The position numbers and the translations under genes were made by a program. The notes below the pieces were generated by a model. That model saw nothing but the letters and a program-made list of their open reading frames with translations. It was not told where the DNA came from and did not search any database. Below, piece by piece: positions 60,338 to 64,000 of a DNA stretch of 64,000 nucleotides (position 1 is the stretch's first letter; the number at the start of each line of letters is the position of its first letter). Source of the DNA: Fructilactobacillus cliffordii (lineage in GTDB: Bacteria > Bacillota > Bacilli > Lactobacillales > Lactobacillaceae); NCBI RefSeq assembly GCF_024029355.1, contig NZ_CP097117.1, positions 248,001 through 312,000 on the forward strand, written 5' to 3'.

Positions 60338-60369
60338 AACTTACCTCCTAGATGGTTTCTAACAGGTTA

Positions 60370-60398
60370 AGAATAGCATTAATCATAATTTAAAACAA
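60370..60398 (-). promoter_or_regulatory. Promoter of ytxG-ytxH
   Basis: Minus strand TTGTTT, 17 bases, TATTCT with extended TG. A second possible pair, TTGGTT-16-TATGAT, lies about 15 bases upstream. Confidence 0.6.
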
Positions 60399-60492
60399 TC
60401 TTAAACCAAGCTTACGTACAATATTACTTTAATTCACTAGTAAATCTTTGCTAGAATGGGATAATAAATCATTTTTAAAAAGGAGACTGATT

Positions 60493-61470
60493 ATGCAATT
60501 AACCACCTTACTCAGTCAAACATCCGCTAATTTAATCCAATATACTAACAATACCTTCATCAACCGGTACTTGAATAGTTTTAATTGGAATCAAATTCTG
60601 GCTGACTTGACTTCAAAAATTGTGACCATTATTTTACTTTCAATTCTGTTTTTAATCATTGCCAGAGTAGGTAAAAGCATTATTTACCACGTCTTTCACC
60701 ACCGTGACCTCAAACAGCAGAAAAAAAATAATGATTTACCCACTGATCCGGGAATCAAACGTAACAAAACCATCTATAGTCTCTTGGAAAATGCCTACAA
60801 CTACATTATTTTGTTCTTTTGGCTGTACTCCATCCTCTCCGTAATGGGAATCCCAGTCGGAACCTTGATTGCCGGAGCCGGTATCTTTAGTTTAGCAATT
60901 GGACTTGGAGCCCAAGGGTTTGTTAGTGACATTGTCAGTGGTTTCTTTATTCTTTCGGAAAGACAAATTGAAGTCGGAGAACACGTTAAAATCAACGGAA
61001 TTGATGGTTTCGTAGCAGCCGTAGGGTTACGAACTACTCAAGTCCGGAGCGGAACTGGAACCTTAAATTTTATTCCCAACCGTAACATCTCCACCATTTC
61101 CAATCTCTCTCGTGGTGATTTAACTAGTTTAGTTGACATCAGAATCACTCCAGAAGCCCCCATCAAGAGGATTGAATCAATCATGAAGGAGGTGAACCAA
61201 GAGAAGGCAGGTCAAGATAAAGCTGTCATTGGTGAACCACTAATCTTTGGAACTGTCTATCTTTCTGATGGTTCATTGGCAATCGAATCCTGCATTACTT
61301 GTAAGAGTGGCACGGAAGATGACGTCCAGGCCGATTATCTTCAGGCTTACCTGACGGCCATTCAAGCTGCTGGAATTGAATTGCCGTTATCGCCGCAAAC
61401 CGTTCAACCACCGAAAAAGCCAACTGCCCCAGCTAGCACACCAGTGGCAACTCCCTTTAAAACTAAATAA
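60493..61470 (+). CDS. mscS: Small-conductance mechanosensitive channel (MscS family)
   Basis: 325 residues from the ATG at 60493, with GGAG seven bases upstream; 15 in-frame codons before that are not coding. Three transmembrane helices, the last (pore) helix with AGAGIFSLAIGLGAQGF, then the beta domain ILSERQIEVGEHVKI and a C-terminal alpha-beta domain. Opens on hypo-osmotic shock to release solutes. An extended -10 TGCTAGAAT lies upstream. Confidence 0.93.
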   Translation: MQLTTLLSQTSANLIQYTNNTFINRYLNSFNWNQILADLTSKIVTIILLSILFLIIARVGKSIIYHVFHHRDLKQQKKNNDLPTDPGIKRNKTIYSLLENAYNYIILFFWLYSILSVMGIPVGTLIAGAGIFSLAIGLGAQGFVSDIVSGFFILSERQIEVGEHVKINGIDGFVAAVGLRTTQVRSGTGTLNFIPNRNISTISNLSRGDLTSLVDIRITPEAPIKRIESIMKEVNQEKAGQDKAVIGEPLIFGTVYLSDGSLAIESCITCKSGTEDDVQADYLQAYLTAIQAAGIELPLSPQTVQPPKKPTAPASTPVATPFKTK

Positions 61471-61510
61471 AAAAACAAACCTACTTTTAAAAAGTAGGTT
61501 TGTTTTTTTT
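61469..61510. terminator. Bidirectional terminator between mscS and rdgB
   Basis: ACAAACCTACTTT-T-AAAAAGTAGGTTTGT stem with A-run before and T-run after. Confidence 0.93.
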
Positions 61511-62102
61511 ACCACCAGTCGTTCAAAACTTGTTGTAACTTTTCTAAAGCTCGACCTCTATGACTAACTTGATTCTTTTCATCATCGGTTAACTCCGCTA
61601 ATGTTTTTTGCAGCGTAGGCACGTAAAATAATGGATCGTAACCAAAACCATTCTCACCGCGGGGTTCCGTCAGAATTTCTCCAGATACAATCCCCGTCAC
61701 GTGCAGTTTTTCTCCGGTCGGTTTCATAACCACGAGGGACGTGTGAAAGTAAGCATTACGATCATCTGAATGTTGCAATCGTTTCAATAACTTCTGGTTA
61801 TTGGCTTCATCATCATGATCTCCTGCATATCGAGCCGAATAAATTCCCGGTTCCCCGTTAATAGCAGGAACCACTAATCCAGAATCGTCGGCCAACACAG
61901 GAACTTGTAACGCCTGAGCCACCGTTTGCGCCTTAATCGTTGCATTCTCTTCAAAAGTTTTTCCGTTTTCATCAATCGCAGGAATATCATCAAAATCAGC
62001 AATGGATTTAATCGTAAAACCTAAGGGCTCCAACATCTCCTTAAATTCACGAATTTTATTCGGATTGCTTGATGCAATTACAATTTCAGGTTTAGTTGCC
62101 AT
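61509..62102 (-). CDS. rdgB: XTP/dITP diphosphatase (RdgB/HAM1)
   Basis: 197 residues. Hydrolyses non-canonical purine nucleoside triphosphates (ITP, XTP, dITP) to keep them out of DNA and RNA. SSNPNKIREF at the N-terminus, DDSGLVVPAI and the GFGYDPLFYV block are intact. The start overlaps the end of murI by 11 bases, the conserved racE-ysnA arrangement. Confidence 0.96.
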   Translation of the reverse strand: MATKPEIVIASSNPNKIREFKEMLEPLGFTIKSIADFDDIPAIDENGKTFEENATIKAQTVAQALQVPVLADDSGLVVPAINGEPGIYSARYAGDHDDEANNQKLLKRLQHSDDRNAYFHTSLVVMKPTGEKLHVTGIVSGEILTEPRGENGFGYDPLFYVPTLQKTLAELTDDEKNQVSHRGRALEKLQQVLNDWW

Positions 62103-62907
62103 AACTTAAAAGTTGGCTTGGCGTCACCAACTGTACGTCCACCTTTCTATTGAGCCATTGTGATCCCACTTGCTGAAATCGTTCGGGATCACTTGAAGTA
62201 TAAAAATCATGAAATGGATGCTGACTCTGAGCCAATAACTGCCGTCGTTCTAAAACTTGATGAGCTTCGGCAATCGTTTCTGCACCAGGATCAACGAGGG
62301 TTACTGTTGGTCCCATTACGGATTGAATCAAATCTCTAATAATGGGAAAATGCGTACAGCCTAAAACGAGCGTGTCAATTCCACTGCCCTGCAAGGGCGC
62401 TAAACCGTCGCTTACCATTTGTTGAACTCGTTCACTGTGGTAATCCCCTTGTTCTACCAACGGAATAAAGGTAGGACAGGCTAACTCAATCACTTCTGCT
62501 TGGGAAGAAAGCTGGTGAATGACACATTGATAGGCATGACTGTTAACCGTCGCCCGGGTTGCGATTATCCCAATCTTGTGATTATTTGTAGCCTGAATCG
62601 CCGCTCGACTGCCACCTTCCACAACTCCAAGCACTGGAATCGGTAATTCAGCCTGTAAGGTAGGCAATGCTAAAGCAGACGCGGTATTACAAGCAATAAT
62701 CATCATCTTTGCTTGTTTTTGCACAAAAAAACGCCCAATCTGCAAAGAATAATCAATTACTTGTTGGGGTTGTTTTTCACCGTACGGCAAATGAGCTTCA
62801 TCACCAAAAAACAGGGTATTTTCCGCGGGTAACTGGGCAAACGCTGGTTTTAAAATCGTAAGCCCGCCAACGCCTGAATCCATAAAAGCCAGTGGCGCTT
62901 CATTCAT
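62092..62907 (-). CDS. murI: Glutamate racemase
   Basis: 271 residues from the ATG at 62907 with GGGGAG six bases upstream; nine further codons upstream in frame are not coding. DSGVGGLTIL near the N-terminus, catalytic Cys in ACNTAS (about residue 73) and GCTHFP (about 184). Supplies D-Glu for peptidoglycan. Divergently transcribed from yslB. A -10 TATAAT lies about 25 bases upstream. Confidence 0.95.
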   Translation of the reverse strand: MNEAPLAFMDSGVGGLTILKPAFAQLPAENTLFFGDEAHLPYGEKQPQQVIDYSLQIGRFFVQKQAKMMIIACNTASALALPTLQAELPIPVLGVVEGGSRAAIQATNNHKIGIIATRATVNSHAYQCVIHQLSSQAEVIELACPTFIPLVEQGDYHSERVQQMVSDGLAPLQGSGIDTLVLGCTHFPIIRDLIQSVMGPTVTLVDPGAETIAEAHQVLERRQLLAQSQHPFHDFYTSSDPERFQQVGSQWLNRKVDVQLVTPSQLLSYGN

Positions 62908-63021
62908 TTTCATCTCCCCTTTCGTTAAATTCATTATACTATAAAAATAAATGATCCTTCTTTCGATCAGTCGTTATGATAAAATGAAGAGCGAAGTCTT
63001 TTGATTGGAGCAATTAACAAT

Positions 63022-63519
63022 ATGAGTAAACAAAACCCAAGTGATTTTAATAAGTACCAAGATTTAGTCCCAGATTTAACTGACTGGAATAACTTTATCC
63101 TTCGAGATGAATTGCTACCAGACCTGCTAAATGACGATTTAAGTGACATTTTATACTGGGCCGGAAAAAATTTAGCCATTAAATTTCCGGTTACTAATTC
63201 TGATTTACCGGCTTTTTTTGCTGCTAACCATTGGGGAACCCTTAATAAACAGAAGGAATCAAGTCAAAAAGTTGTTTGGCAATTAACCGGACAACCAATT
63301 AATAACCGGTTAAAGATGAATAAGAACTGCGAATTTATGTTAGAAACCGGATTCCTGGCCCAAACACAGGAACAAAACAGTGGCAGTCTATCGGAAGCCG
63401 AATACAAAAAGAAACTAACCGGTGGCATTGAAATTACCGTGGTTACCGATCCTAATCAACCAGCTCCTGAACAAGCTGCAAACCCCACGGTTGTCTTCCC
63501 ACAAACAGACCCTGAATAA
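63022..63519 (+). CDS. yslB: YslB family protein (DUF2507)
   Basis: 165 residues. The block LLPDLLNDDLSDILYWAGK and NHWGTL match B. subtilis YslB, which also lies next to racE/murI. Cytoplasmic, function unknown. The ATG at 63022 has GGAG about 11 bases upstream, on the long side; a TTG at 63001 would give seven more residues but without a good site. The C-terminus is extended and Pro/Ala-rich compared with YslB. Confidence 0.85.
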   Translation: MSKQNPSDFNKYQDLVPDLTDWNNFILRDELLPDLLNDDLSDILYWAGKNLAIKFPVTNSDLPAFFAANHWGTLNKQKESSQKVVWQLTGQPINNRLKMNKNCEFMLETGFLAQTQEQNSGSLSEAEYKKKLTGGIEITVVTDPNQPAPEQAANPTVVFPQTDPE

Positions 63520-63523
63520 TCAC

Positions 63524-63548
63524 AAAGAGGCTTTAAATACCTCTTTTT
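63524..63548. terminator. Bidirectional terminator
   Basis: AAAGAGG / CCTCTTT stem with a 9-base loop and TTTTT; lies between yslB and the convergent partial gene at the right edge. Confidence 0.8.
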
Positions 63549-64000
63549 ATTTTCGTCTAAATAACCAGTACTGCGTCGGGTTTCCCTGAGACAGTTGGGA
63601 ATGAGTTGCCACTAACCGATAATTCCGTTGGATCACGCGTACTCCTTGCTGTCCCTGCCGGGTTTGCAAACTCTTACCTCGTTTCCAGTCCTTAGTAGGA
63701 GGAGTCGCAATTACCACCCATTCAACCTGTTTTCGTTTCATCGCGTTAATCCCCGTCGCTAGCATCGCTGGGAGTTTTGTTTCGGGAATGTTATTTTTTT
63801 CAAAAAAGTAAACGGTTGGATATGCCCCAGAGGTTAGATAAAAGCCATTTTCCAAAAAATCAAACGTTAACAAGGTCGGTCGTCCCTGACTTCGTTGCCA
63901 CATAATTTTGCCAAATTGCAACTGGGCCGGTTCCTGACGCTGGGCAGTAGGATGGAGTGTAACCGAAGGATTATTGGGAACCAATCGCGAGGACCACGGA
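63547..64000 (-). CDS. C-terminal part of an unidentified protein, possibly a membrane glycosyltransferase
   Basis: About 150 residues; the frame is open to the right edge, so the N-terminus is outside. No hydrophobic segment is present in this part. The block LTFDFLENGFYLTSG followed by YFFEKNNI and a VEWVVIATPP strand resembles the extracytoplasmic C-terminal domain of multipass GT-C-like proteins I have seen, but the assignment is a guess. The last residues are WLFRRK. No function should be inferred without the missing part. Confidence 0.5.
   Translation of the reverse strand, partial: PWSSRLVPNNPSVTLHPTAQRQEPAQLQFGKIMWQRSQGRPTLLTFDFLENGFYLTSGAYPTVYFFEKNNIPETKLPAMLATGINAMKRKQVEWVVIATPPTKDWKRGKSLQTRQGQQGVRVIQRNYRLVATHSQLSQGNPTQYWLFRRK

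Overview
The window is a chromosomal segment of a low-to-moderate GC Firmicute, most likely a member of Lactobacillaceae. Supporting points are Bacillus-like gene order in many housekeeping operons (yqeG-yqeH-yhbY-nadD-yqeK-rsfS-yqeM, polA-mutM-coaE-nrdR-dnaB-dnaI, ytpP-ytpR-sftA-murC, ytxG-ytxH-ccpA, murI-rdgB), T-box leaders, GGAGG ribosome binding sites, a lysine-type MurE, and a D-aspartate ligase/aspartate racemase pair. The genus cannot be fixed from sequence alone. I see no prophage, insertion sequence, CRISPR array or rRNA gene. No gene-free stretch exceeds about 300 bases; the longer gaps are filled by T-box leaders, the L20 leader, tRNA genes, promoters and terminators.

Layout. 1-0.6 kb: 3' end of yidC. 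0.6-9.3 kb (minus): Bax-inhibitor-like protein, a glutathione-synthesis-type GshA, rpmF-ylbN, then the long yqeG-to-tmcAL operon of NAD synthesis, ribosome assembly and tRNA modification. 9.4-12.9 kb (minus): infC-rpmI-rplT behind an L20-type leader, preceded by thrS behind a T-box. 12.9-19.8 kb (minus): replication and repair genes. 19.9-24.6 kb (minus): murC, sftA, ytpR, thioredoxin. 24.7-27.7 kb: small membrane protein, trmB, ecsAB. 27.8-29.2 kb (plus): hit and prsA. 29.3-37.8 kb (minus): yhaN-yhaO-YlbF-family gene, a class A penicillin-binding protein, argS with T-box, tRNA-Gly. 37.8-41.9 kb: small membrane protein, then murE-asl-racD, which predicts an L-Lys-D-Asp cross-bridged peptidoglycan. 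41.9-44.8 kb: OhrR-like regulator, tRNA-Leu, a paired CrcB fluoride channel, a TMEM175-type channel and two very small related membrane proteins. 44.8-45.9 kb: an eleven-gene tRNA operon. 46-51.7 kb: DedA protein, a yutD/yutF/yunD cluster, an amino-acid permease. 51.7-57.5 kb (minus): ackA, ytxK and the comG competence pseudopilus operon. 57.5-60.4 kb: yebC, ccpA, ytxG-ytxH. 60.4-64 kb: MscS channel, rdgB-murI, yslB, and the 3' end of an unidentified, probably membrane-bound, protein.

The most interesting observations are: (1) a threonyl-tRNA synthetase whose N-terminal editing domain is kept but has lost all its recognised catalytic residues; (2) infC whose strong ribosome binding site points to an AUA start codon; (3) two unannotated 42-48-residue single-pass membrane proteins with a shared N-terminal motif, one beside the fluoride channel pair and one beside the TMEM175 channel; (4) stem mismatches in tRNA-Phe and tRNA-Asn; (5) several inverted repeats placed exactly on promoters (yebC, tRNA operon, ohrR, TMEM175). 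No large novel multi-gene system is evident; most of the window is conserved core genome.
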